A stretch of DNA of 64,000 nt from positions 4,340,001-4,404,000 of the forward strand of contig NZ_JQLI01000001.1 in the NCBI RefSeq assembly GCF_000744095.1. Reading direction: 5' to 3'. The position numbers and the translations under genes are program-made. This document shows, in pieces, positions 49,398 to 57,651 of the stretch. The DNA comes from Cupriavidus necator A5-1 (lineage in GTDB: Bacteria; Pseudomonadota; Gammaproteobacteria; Burkholderiales; Burkholderiaceae). Positions within the stretch are counted from its first letter, which is position 1, and each line of letters begins with the position of its first letter. The notes under the pieces are model-generated. The model was not told where the DNA came from. It searched no databases and was given only the letters and a program-made list of their open reading frames with translations.

Positions 49398-50711
49398 TCA
49401 GTGCTCGTGGTGCAGGTACTTCGCCTGGCGCGGCAGGCGCAGGCTGACGAAGAAGGCGATTACCATCATCGCGGTCACGTACCAGTAGAACGCGGTCTCG
49501 TGGCCGAGCGTCTTCATGCCCAGCGCCACATACTCGGCCGAGCCGCCGAAGATCGCGTTGGCGATCGCGTAGGCCAGGCCCACGCCCAGCGCGCGTACCT
49601 CGGGCGGGAACATCTCGGCCTTCACGATGCCGCTGATCGAGGTGTAGAAGCTGACGATGGCCAGCGCCACGGCGATCAGCACGAAGGCGAGTTCAGGGCT
49701 GCCGACCTGGCCCAGCGCGGTCAGGATCGGCACCGTGAACAGCGCGCCCAGCGCGCCGAACATCAGCATGTTGTTGCGCCGGCCGATACGGTCGGACAGC
49801 GCGCCGAACACCGGCTGCATGCACATGTACAGGAACAGGCACCCCGTCATCACATAGCTGGCGGTCTTGATCGACATGCCGGCGGTGTTGACCAGGTACT
49901 TCTGCATGTACGTGGTGAAGGTGTAGAAGATCAGCGAACCCCCCGCGGTATAGCCCAGCACCGTGAAGAAGGCCGCCTTGTGGTTGCGGAACAGCTCGGC
50001 CACGCTGCCGGCCTCCTTGCTGCTGCGGCTGGCAGCCGACGAGGTCTCGTGCAGTGTGCGGCGCAGGAACAGCGCCACCACCGCGGTGATCGCGCCGACC
50101 ACAAACGGGATGCGCCAGCCCCACGCCTTGAGTTCGGACTCGTCCAGCAGCTGCTGCAGGATCACCACCACCAGCACCGCCAGCAACTGGCCACCGATCA
50201 GCGTCACATACTGGAACGACGAGAAGAAGCCGCACCGGCCGCGCAGCGCCACCTCGCTCATATAGGTGGCGGTGGTGCCGTATTCACCCCCGACCGAGAG
50301 GCCCTGGATCAGGCGCGCGAGCAGCAGTAGCGCCGGCGCCCAGTTGCCGATGCTGTCATAGGTGGGCAGGCACGCGATCAGCAGCGAACCCGCGCACATC
50401 ATGACCACCGAGATCAGCATCGAGTTTTTGCGCCCGTGGCGGTCGGCGATGGTGCCGAACAGCCAGCCGCCGATGGGCCGCATCAGGAAGCCGGCGGCAA
50501 ACACGCCCGCGGTGTTCAGCAGTTGCGCGGTGGGATCGGACTTGGGGAAGAACGACGGCGCGAAATAGATCGCGCAGAAGGCATAGACGTAGAAGTCGAA
50601 CCATTCGACCAGGTTGCCCGAGGAGGCGGCGACGATGGCGTAGATGCGCTTGCGCACTTCATCGCGGCTCGGGCCGGCCGTCTGGGCGGGGTTAGCGGTG
50701 AGATCGGTCAT
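49398..50711 (-). CDS. MFS transporter, metabolite:H+ symporter (KgtP/ProP-like)
   Basis: A 437-residue permease with 12 segments of the MHS family. SSGNLVEWFDFYVYAFCAIYFAPSFFP is the signature start, GWLFGTIADRHGRKNSM is the MFS loop 2-3 motif, and RLIQGLSVGGEYGTTATYMSE is the MHS mid-signature. Similarity of layout is closest to alpha-ketoglutarate permease KgtP (432 residues), but citrate, shikimate or proline transport is also possible. Confidence 0.85.
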   Translation of the reverse strand: MTDLTANPAQTAGPSRDEVRKRIYAIVAASSGNLVEWFDFYVYAFCAIYFAPSFFPKSDPTAQLLNTAGVFAAGFLMRPIGGWLFGTIADRHGRKNSMLISVVMMCAGSLLIACLPTYDSIGNWAPALLLLARLIQGLSVGGEYGTTATYMSEVALRGRCGFFSSFQYVTLIGGQLLAVLVVVILQQLLDESELKAWGWRIPFVVGAITAVVALFLRRTLHETSSAASRSSKEAGSVAELFRNHKAAFFTVLGYTAGGSLIFYTFTTYMQKYLVNTAGMSIKTASYVMTGCLFLYMCMQPVFGALSDRIGRRNNMLMFGALGALFTVPILTALGQVGSPELAFVLIAVALAIVSFYTSISGIVKAEMFPPEVRALGVGLAYAIANAIFGGSAEYVALGMKTLGHETAFYWYVTAMMVIAFFVSLRLPRQAKYLHHEH

Positions 50712-51205
50712 GTTGTTGTCTTGCAGTCAGGGCGGTGCGGGGCAACCGCGGGTCAGGTCCCGCTTCGCAGTGCTGGCGGCGCACGCCGGAAGGATAGCCA
50801 TTGGACAGGCCGCCGCATGGCCACCTGAGCGGTGGGGCGGCAAGGGGAACACGGGGAAGGCCGGGCGGGAGCCCGTCGGTCTGGGGCGTGAACTGGCGCG
50901 CACTGCGGCGCATTTGCCGGCAAAGCGTAGCCTGATCGGAGAGGCCTGCCCACCCCTTGGATGTGCTGCGATGCAGCAAGGCCGGACCCGTGCCACGGTG
51001 GCATCAGGGCTGGCGGGCGATTGTCCATCTGGCTGGAAACTGTATCCGGCCTGCGGCCCGCGCGCCGGGCCGAGCCGAGGCCGCAACGGGGGATGCAACG
51101 AGTGATGCAACTGGTTATTGCACGCACTGTGGCTTGCACTGTGCGCGGGTCTGGGCAATGATGCGATCCGTACCCTCAACTGGCCTACCGCGCCCCCCGT
51201 TTGCC
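50712..51205. other. Spacer of about 490 bases without clear gene
   Basis: GC-rich with frames that look like shadows. The last 150 bases hold a TGCAA-N7-TTGCA dyad at 51106-51122 within ATGCAACTGGTTATTGCACG, a possible operator for the next small gene. Promoters of both divergent flanking genes must lie here. Confidence 0.45.
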
Positions 51206-51538
51206 ATGCACCGCTTGTTGCGCCGATGGCTGTGCCTGCCATTGCTCTTTGCCGGCGCCAGCGCCCTTGCCCAGGACCTGGTCGAATGCAAGCGGATCGA
51301 ACACGACCAACTGGTCGCCGCCACGCAGGAAACGCTGCTGTTCCTGCGCTGCCGCGCGCGCCAGATTGCCTACGAGGCGCCGCGCCTGAAGGGCGTTTCG
51401 CAGCGTGTGAAGGACGATCTGGTGTTCGCCTGCCTGGACCAGGCCGATGCTGTGGAACACCAGCTGCGCGTGCGCCATGGCTATTCGCGGGAGTCGCTTG
51501 CGCGCCAGCGCTGCGAATTCTTCGCGCCGCCCCGCTGA
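51206..51538 (+). CDS. Small exported Cys-containing protein of unknown function
   Basis: A 110-residue protein with a good signal peptide (LCLPLLFAGASALAQDLVEC, cleavage near residue 22). The mature part is helical and has four cysteines (VECKRI, LRCRAR, FACLDQ, QRCEFF), consistent with two disulfides in the periplasm. The family is not recognised. The ATG at 51206 is chosen because the signal peptide begins there. Confidence 0.6.
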   Translation: MHRLLRRWLCLPLLFAGASALAQDLVECKRIEHDQLVAATQETLLFLRCRARQIAYEAPRLKGVSQRVKDDLVFACLDQADAVEHQLRVRHGYSRESLARQRCEFFAPPR

Positions 51539-51563
51539 ACCGCCGCTGTGGCGAACCCTGTCT

Positions 51564-52328
51564 TCAGGCAAAGCCGCCATTGGCGCGCAGCACCTGTGCA
51601 TTGACCCACGCGCCGTCCGGCCCGGCCAGGAACGACACCGCTGCGGCAATATCATCGGGCGTGCCCAGGCGTTCCAGCGGCGCCACTTTCGACAGCTGCG
51701 CAATCTGCTCCCCGGACTTGCCATCGAGGAACAGTTCCGTTGCCACCGGCCCCGGCGCCACCGCGTTGACGGTGATGCCGCGCCCGCGCAGTTCATTGGC
51801 CAGCACCCGCACCAGCCCCTCCACGCCGGCCTTGGCGGCGATGTACGGCCCGTAGCCGGGGAACGAGCGCGCGATCACGCTGGTCGACAGCGCGACAATG
51901 CGCCCGCCCTGACCCAGCCGCACGGCCGCCTCGCCCAGCACCAGGAAGGTGCCGCGCAGGTTGGTGGCGATGGTCTGGTCGAAGGCGTCAAGGCTGGCGG
52001 GCGCGACCGGCGCCATCGGCATGATGCCGGCGCTGTTGACCACCACGTCGAGCCGGCCGAAGGCCTGCTGCGCGGCGTCGAACAGGCGTGCCACGTCGGG
52101 CGCCTGCGATACGTCGCCCTGGACGGCGATGGCATTGACGCCGGCCTCGCGCGCCGCGGCCACGGTCTCTTCGGCCCGGGCGGCGCTGCCGGCATAGCCG
52201 ATGGCGACGTCGAAGCCGTCGGCGGCCAGCCTCAGCGCGATGGCGCGGCCGATGCCGCGCGAGGCGCCGGTCACCAGGGCGGCGCGGCGTTGGGTGGAAG
52301 CTTGTGCTTGGGATTGGGTGGCGGCCAT
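51564..52328 (-). CDS. Short-chain dehydrogenase/reductase
   Basis: A 254-residue classical SDR. Cofactor motif TGASRGIG near residue 21, NSAG structural motif in VVVNSAGIMPM, catalytic Ser in IVALSTSVIAR and Y-x-x-x-K in YIAAKAG; the end is VNAQVLRANGGFA. It is likely NADP-dependent, since the basic/polar residue set after the second strand suits it. Substrate unknown. Confidence 0.85.
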   Translation of the reverse strand: MAATQSQAQASTQRRAALVTGASRGIGRAIALRLAADGFDVAIGYAGSAARAEETVAAAREAGVNAIAVQGDVSQAPDVARLFDAAQQAFGRLDVVVNSAGIMPMAPVAPASLDAFDQTIATNLRGTFLVLGEAAVRLGQGGRIVALSTSVIARSFPGYGPYIAAKAGVEGLVRVLANELRGRGITVNAVAPGPVATELFLDGKSGEQIAQLSKVAPLERLGTPDDIAAAVSFLAGPDGAWVNAQVLRANGGFA

Positions 52329-52450
52329 GTCAGGCTCCTTGTCAGTAGGTATGGCCTTATCATGGACGTTGGTTGTCCCTGGATAAATGGGTGGAGATTG
52401 AACGGATTAGCCAGAATCCTTTAACAATAGCCACCCATGCATGCCGCAAT

Positions 52451-53857
52451 CTACACTTCTCGCGTCATCCCCTTCAGGTCGATCCACTGCTCGAACTGCT
52501 CCTCGGTCACATGCCCTGAGGCGATCGCGGCCTCGCGCAGCGACAGGTTGCGCTTGACCGCCAGCTTGGCGATCTCTGCGGCCTTGTCGTAGCCGATATG
52601 CGGATTGAGCGCGGTCACCGGCATCAGCGAGCGTTCCAGCAGTTCGGCGATGCGCTCGCGGTCGGCCTCCACGCCTCCCACCATATGCTCGGCAAAGCTT
52701 GAGGCCGCGCCGGCCAGCAGCGACACCGACTGCAGCAGGCTGTAGATGATCACCGGCTTGTAGGCATTCAGTTCCAGCGTGCCCAGCCCGTTGGCCAGCG
52801 TCACCGTGGTGTGGTTGCCGATCACGCGGCAGCACACCATCGCCAGCGCTTCGGCCTGGGTCGGGTTGACCTTGCCCGGCATGATCGACGAGCCCGGCTC
52901 GTTGGCGGGCAGCACCAGCTCGGCAAAGCCCGCGCGCGGACCCGAGCCCAGCAGCATGAAGTCGCGTGCGATCTTCAGGAACGACGAGGCCGTGGTGTTG
53001 AGCGCGCCCGACAGGTCGGCGAGCGCGTCATGCGAAGCCTGCAGGGCATAGCGGTTGGGCGCGGGCTCGAACGGCAGGCCGGTGTAGTCGGCCAGCGCGC
53101 GCGCGAACCCTGCGGCAAAGCCGTGCGGCGCGTTCAGGCCGGTGCCGACCGCGGTGCCACCCTGTGCCACCGGCATCGCGCGCAGCATGGCCTGCTGCAG
53201 GCGCGACTGCGCATCGGCCACCTGTGTCATGTAACCGGAGAATTCCTGCCCCAGCGTCAGCGGCACCGCGTCCTGCAGGTGGGTGCGGCCGACCTTGACG
53301 ATATCGGCAAAGGCTTCCACCTTGCGCGCGAAGGTCTGCTGCAGCTGCTCCAGCGCCGGCAGCAGCAGCTGCTGGATCGCGCGCGTGGCGGCGATGTGCA
53401 TCGCGGTCGGGAAGCTGTCGTTGGAGGACTGGCTGGCGTTGACGTGGTCATTGGGGTGCACCGGCTTCTTGCTGCCGACCTCGCCGCCCAGCAATTGAAT
53501 GGCGCGATTCGCGATGACCTCGTTCAGGTTCATGTTGGTCTGCGTGCCGGAGCCCGTCTGCCAGACCGACAGCGGGAACTCCTGCGGCCAGCGGCCTTCG
53601 ATGACCTCGGCGGCGGCCTGTTCGATCGCCTGCGCCAGCTCGGGCTTGAGCACGCCCAGCTCGCGGTTGGCGCGCGCCGCGCACAGCTTGAGGATGGCAA
53701 AGGCCTCGATCAGCGCCGGCGGCATCTTTTCATCGCCGATGCGGAAGTTCTGGCGCGAGCGCTCGGTCTGCGCGCCCCACAGGTGGTCAGCGGGCACCGG
53801 CACATCGCCGAGGCTGTCTTTCTCGATGCGGGTGTTGGAGGTGGACGGGTCGGACAT
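52451..53857 (-). CDS. fumC: Fumarate hydratase, class II
   Basis: A 468-residue class II fumarase interconverting fumarate and malate in the TCA cycle. Signatures: WGAQTERSRQNFRIG, SGTQTNMNLNEVIANRA, HPNDHVNASQSSNDSFPTAMHIA (active-site region), VKVGRTHLQDAVPLTLGQE and the family block GSSIMPGKVNPTQ. Iron-independent and oxidation-resistant, unlike class I. AAGGAG precedes the ATG at 53857; an in-frame ATG six codons earlier is less likely. Confidence 0.96.
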   Translation of the reverse strand: MSDPSTSNTRIEKDSLGDVPVPADHLWGAQTERSRQNFRIGDEKMPPALIEAFAILKLCAARANRELGVLKPELAQAIEQAAAEVIEGRWPQEFPLSVWQTGSGTQTNMNLNEVIANRAIQLLGGEVGSKKPVHPNDHVNASQSSNDSFPTAMHIAATRAIQQLLLPALEQLQQTFARKVEAFADIVKVGRTHLQDAVPLTLGQEFSGYMTQVADAQSRLQQAMLRAMPVAQGGTAVGTGLNAPHGFAAGFARALADYTGLPFEPAPNRYALQASHDALADLSGALNTTASSFLKIARDFMLLGSGPRAGFAELVLPANEPGSSIMPGKVNPTQAEALAMVCCRVIGNHTTVTLANGLGTLELNAYKPVIIYSLLQSVSLLAGAASSFAEHMVGGVEADRERIAELLERSLMPVTALNPHIGYDKAAEIAKLAVKRNLSLREAAIASGHVTEEQFEQWIDLKGMTREV

Positions 53858-54036
53858 GGACAGACTCCTTGGCAAGCAAGCGCGGCGGCTTGTGCGACGT
53901 CGATGCAGGAACCGGCGCCAGGGCCGGCCCGTGCGGGCAGTCCATTAGCATACTGCTTCACCGCGGCCGGCGCGCGGGCACCGGCCGGATCCTCCGCCTT
54001 GCCTTCGAACCACAGGCCCCGGCCTGAGCCGCGGCG

Positions 54037-54387
54037 CTACGCGGTCGCCTTCAGGCACTGCTCCATGCAGACCGCGCAGGCGCGCGCGCATTCCTGGCAA
54101 TGCTCGGCGTCATGGCGCTCGCATTCCTCCTTGCACCACTTGCAGACCTCTGCGCAATCCTCGCAGACCAGCGGCGCGAATTCGCTGTTGCGCAGCATGT
54201 AGGACGCGGCCAGCTGGGCGATGCCGGCGCAATCCATGTCCAGCGCGATGCAGCGCGCCATCTTGCGCATGTCCTGTTCTTCCAGGCAGGCAGCCGCGCA
54301 CTTGAGCGCGGCGGCGGCGGCGGCATTGCAGGCGGCGATGCAGTCGCCGTAGCGGGCGGCGTTTTCCTGCACGGTGGGTCGGATCAT
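54037..54387 (-). CDS. Four-helix-bundle Cys-rich protein (DUF326/Csp-like copper storage)
   Basis: A 116-residue protein with 16 cysteines, mostly in CxxC or Cx6-7C helical spacing: GDCIAAC, CAAACLEE, CEDCAEVCKWCKEEC and CQECARACAVCMEQC. This is the pattern of the four-helix bundles that pack many Cu(I) ions inside (Csp family). It has no signal peptide, as in cytosolic Csp3. A role in copper storage or detoxification is inferred from family. Upstream residues from an ATG at 54486 are non-homologous. Confidence 0.85.
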   Translation of the reverse strand: MIRPTVQENAARYGDCIAACNAAAAAALKCAAACLEEQDMRKMARCIALDMDCAGIAQLAASYMLRNSEFAPLVCEDCAEVCKWCKEECERHDAEHCQECARACAVCMEQCLKATA

Positions 54388-54781
54388 GAAGCGTCCTCCT
54401 TGGGGGTAGGTGGCTGGAACCGTGAAAACCGGCACCGGCGGCGGCATGCCCGCGCCGGGACGGCGCAGGCACGGGCGGTGCGGCATGGCATGCCCGCGGT
54501 GCCGGGCGCGGCGCTTCCGCGCCCGCTCGGGGCATCGTTATCCACAATAGCAGGCGAGAAAGGATCCTGTCGGCCCGGTAATTGCAGCGCCGCGCTGGTT
54601 ACAATGCGGCCAGCGCGAAGCGTTCGGGAAGGCGGGCCGCGTGCCTCGCGGACGTCACCCGACGCGATGGCCGGGCACCACCCCCACGCCATCGCATCTA
54701 ACAAGCATCCGCACGGCGCGGCCACGCAGGCCGGGCCGATGCATACACAAACACCGGCAGCAACGGGGAAGGAAGGCAATC
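54388..54781. other. Spacer of about 390 bases between divergent genes
   Basis: No gene recognised. GGTTACAATGCGG at about 54595 includes TACAAT, a plausible -10 box for the zinc-ribbon gene to the right. The left half is GC-rich without visible copper-responsive (CueR-type) dyad. Confidence 0.45.
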
Positions 54782-55168
54782 ATGGGCGAGGCGAAACGAC
54801 GGGGTACTCCCGAGGAGCGTGCGGCACAGGCACGCGCAAAGATCGAGGCCTTGCGCCCCGCCCAGCTGGTCTGCGGGCACTGCAAGACCGCGTTCGGCAC
54901 CTTCGACGCGCTCGACGTGCCGGGCTTGCCCGGCATCGATGCCGTGTTCGGCGGCGAATGCCCCAACTGCGGCAATGACGTGGTGGTGTTCAAGGGCGCG
55001 CCCGACGCGGTGGCCCAGGCCATGATCGCGTGGGAGAAGATGCTGGGCGCGGATGCGCAGCTCGGCTACCAGTCCAGCGACGGACGCCACGTGCCATTCG
55101 AGCCGGAGGGGGCGGGCGAGGCAAGTTCAGGCCCGGAGCCGGGAAAGCCGGGCGGCACCATCCACTGA
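54782..55168 (+). CDS. Zinc-ribbon-containing small protein of unknown function
   Basis: A 128-residue protein beginning MGEAKRRGTPEERAAQ, with a CGHC ... CPNC pair (residues about 32-35 and 60-63) that should bind one zinc, a middle helix, and a Gly/Pro-rich disordered tail. The GEAKRR start is shared by several small proteins annotated only as hypothetical. No partner genes. Confidence 0.65.
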   Translation: MGEAKRRGTPEERAAQARAKIEALRPAQLVCGHCKTAFGTFDALDVPGLPGIDAVFGGECPNCGNDVVVFKGAPDAVAQAMIAWEKMLGADAQLGYQSSDGRHVPFEPEGAGEASSGPEPGKPGGTIH

Positions 55169-55198
55169 GGGCTGACTGGGCCTGCTTAGTGCAGCTGC

Positions 55199-57190
55199 CT
55201 AGTGCAGGTTGAGCTCGCCGGCCAGTTCCGGCGGGCCGATCTCGTAGCGGCCCCGGCCCGCGCCCTTGGCGCGGTACAGCAGCACGTCCGCCAGGCGCAT
55301 CAGTTCGCGGTCCTGCACCGGCCCGCCGTTGTAGAAGGCTACGCCGATGCTCACGTCGACGTCGGCTGTCGCACCGTCGAAGCGGAACGGCTCGTCCATC
55401 GTCTGCAGGATCGCTTCGGCCACGCGGCGGGCGACGGCAGGCTGCCCGATCCCTTCCAGGACCACCGCGAACTCGTCGCCCCCCAGCCGGGCGACGGTGT
55501 CGGCCTCGCGCACGCAGGCGCGCACGCGCTGCGCAAACGCCTGCAGCAGCAGGTCGCCCGCGGCATGCCCGTGGATGTCGTTGACCGCCTTGAAGCGGTC
55601 CATGTCCAGGTACAGCAGCGCCATCAGCGATCCGTGCTCGCGGCTGCGCGTCATGGCCGCCTGCAGCTGGCCTTCGAACGCGCTGCGGTTCATCAGCTGC
55701 GTCAGGTGATCGGTGCGGGACATGCGCGCCAGCCGTTGCGTCTCCAGCTTGCGCTGGGTGATGTCCTGCACATGGATATGCACGCCCACCACCTCGCTGC
55801 CGTCGGCGCTCCATTCCGGCCGGAAGCTGGTTTCCATGCAGTGGTATTCGGGATCGTTGTCCTCGGACTCGAAGGTCACCGCCGCGCCCGCCAGCGCACG
55901 CTGCAGGAACGGCTGCGCGCGCGCGTAGCGGGCCTCGCCCAGCACCTCGCGCATCGGCTTGCCGCGCAGCTCCTCGAGCTTCAGGCCGAAGACATGCTCG
56001 TAGGCCACGTTGTTGAAGATATAGCGCTCCTCGGTATCGATAAAGGCCAGCAGCGACGGCAGCGTGTCGGTCACCGCGCGCAGGCGTCTCTCGCTGCGGT
56101 CCAGCGCCTGGCGGCGGTCGCGTACGTCGCGCATCAGCTTGATGAAGGCGCGCGACAGGTCGCCGATCTCGTCGCGCTGCTGGCGCGTGGGCAGCCGCTC
56201 GAACGCGGACAGGTCGTTGGCGCTGGCCAGCACCACCTTGTGCAGCCGCGTGAGCGGCGCCAGTTGGCGGCGTACCGCCAGCCAGATCAGCACGGCCACC
56301 GCGGCCATGGCCAGCCCGGCCAGGCCCAGGAAGCGCTGCTGCATCTGGTGCAGCGGCGCGTAGGCTTCGCGCGCGGGCAGCAGCGCCACCAGTTCCCAGC
56401 CCGTGGTCGACATCAGGTAGCGCGCGATCACCGGCCGCGCCGGCGTGAGGAATTCCAGCGGCGCGGGGCTGTCGTCCTCGCCGCAGGTGTCGTTCACGGG
56501 CAGCGCCGGCTGGCGCGCCTGCGCCGGGTCGGGGTGGCGGATATAGACCGGCTCGCGCCCCGCCGACACCAGGCAGTAGTAGCCGGTGGTGCCCAGGCGG
56601 TTGTGCAGGATCTCGACCAGGAAATTGCTGCTGGACATGTCCAGCCACCCGCCCACCAGGCCGGCGAAGGTCTTCTGCGGCGACAGCACCGGCACGGTCA
56701 CAATCACGCCGAGCCGGCCGGTGGTGCGCGAGCGGATCGGCGCGGAGACCACCGGCGCCAGCGTGCGCGCGGCCTCGCGGAAGTAGCCGCGGTCGCTCAC
56801 CTCGGCGGGCGGGCCAGTGGTGCTGACGATGTTGCCTTGCGTGTCGGCGACCAGCAGCGCGTTGAACGCGGCCGGCACCGGGATCGCCGCCGCCAGCGTA
56901 TCCAGGGCGCGCTGCCGTACCGCGGCGGCCTGGGCCCCGTGCGCCTGCGCAAGGATGCGGCCGAGCTGGTCGGCCTGGTGCGACAGCAGCATGATGCGGT
57001 CGTCCATGGCGGTGTCGAGCTGGTCGGCGGTCAGCTTGACGACGGAATCCTGCTGCGCCTGCAGTGCAGCATGCAGGTCGCGGTGCGCATCGTACAGGGA
57101 GGCCAGGATGATGCCGGTGCCGAACACCGCGGCCAGCACAGTGGTAATGATCGCAATGCGCGCTTTCAGCGTGGGCGTGTAGACGGGCAT
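55199..57190 (-). CDS. Membrane diguanylate cyclase (Cache-HAMP-PAS-GGDEF)
   Basis: A 663-residue protein: membrane segment at about 10-32, periplasmic Cache-type sensor to about 300 (DRGYFREAARTLAPVVSAP is the dCache signature region), second membrane segment (LAGLAMAAVAVLIWLAV), HAMP-like stretch, a PAS domain (YIFNNVAYEHVFGLKLEELRG) and a GGDEF domain. The active site GGDEF is at 570-574, with an inhibitory-site RxxD (READ) correctly five residues before it, so it should make c-di-GMP and be product-inhibited. It is divergent from another c-di-GMP gene at 57652. Confidence 0.92.
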   Translation of the reverse strand: MPVYTPTLKARIAIITTVLAAVFGTGIILASLYDAHRDLHAALQAQQDSVVKLTADQLDTAMDDRIMLLSHQADQLGRILAQAHGAQAAAVRQRALDTLAAAIPVPAAFNALLVADTQGNIVSTTGPPAEVSDRGYFREAARTLAPVVSAPIRSRTTGRLGVIVTVPVLSPQKTFAGLVGGWLDMSSSNFLVEILHNRLGTTGYYCLVSAGREPVYIRHPDPAQARQPALPVNDTCGEDDSPAPLEFLTPARPVIARYLMSTTGWELVALLPAREAYAPLHQMQQRFLGLAGLAMAAVAVLIWLAVRRQLAPLTRLHKVVLASANDLSAFERLPTRQQRDEIGDLSRAFIKLMRDVRDRRQALDRSERRLRAVTDTLPSLLAFIDTEERYIFNNVAYEHVFGLKLEELRGKPMREVLGEARYARAQPFLQRALAGAAVTFESEDNDPEYHCMETSFRPEWSADGSEVVGVHIHVQDITQRKLETQRLARMSRTDHLTQLMNRSAFEGQLQAAMTRSREHGSLMALLYLDMDRFKAVNDIHGHAAGDLLLQAFAQRVRACVREADTVARLGGDEFAVVLEGIGQPAVARRVAEAILQTMDEPFRFDGATADVDVSIGVAFYNGGPVQDRELMRLADVLLYRAKGAGRGRYEIGPPELAGELNLH

Positions 57191-57651
57191 GTGGGCGCGA
57201 GGGTGGGCGCAGGTTGGGCACAAACCGGTGTGGCGTGGCCCGGGCGGGGGCGGTGGGGCCGGTGCGGTGCAGCGGCCAGCCGGTGACTGCAGACGCGCAT
57301 CTCGGGGGGGCGCCTCCGATGCAACCCTACCATACCGTGCCGCGACGGGGCAGGCGGGCAACCGGGGTTTTGACAAGGCGGGTTTGACAGTAGCCCCTGT
57401 GCTGCGTTCCCCTGAGCGGTGTCAAGGGCGTGCAAGGCCGGTGTCCAGCTAGGCGGGCGGGGGGTGTGCTGGCAAGGCGCCGCACGGTATAGTGCCGCGT
57501 GAATACGGGGCATGCGGCGCAGGCACGTGGCGATGCGCGGCTCAGGCATGCGCGCGGCGGCGCGCGCTACCCGGCCCGCACCATCGAGCCCCAGGCCCGC
57601 GTGCAAACTCGCGGCAGGCGCGACCTCCGCACACGCCGTAACCAATCGACC
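57191..57651. other. Promoter region between two divergent c-di-GMP genes
   Basis: 460 bases with no convincing gene. GGTATAGTGCC at about 57486 contains TATAGT, a possible -10 box for the rightward gene. No known regulator site recognised. Confidence 0.45.

Noticed and set aside
55202..57286. 694-codon plus frame opposite the GGDEF gene
   Set aside because: His/Arg/Gln-rich antisense shadow typical of high-GC coding DNA; the GGDEF protein on the other strand is certain.
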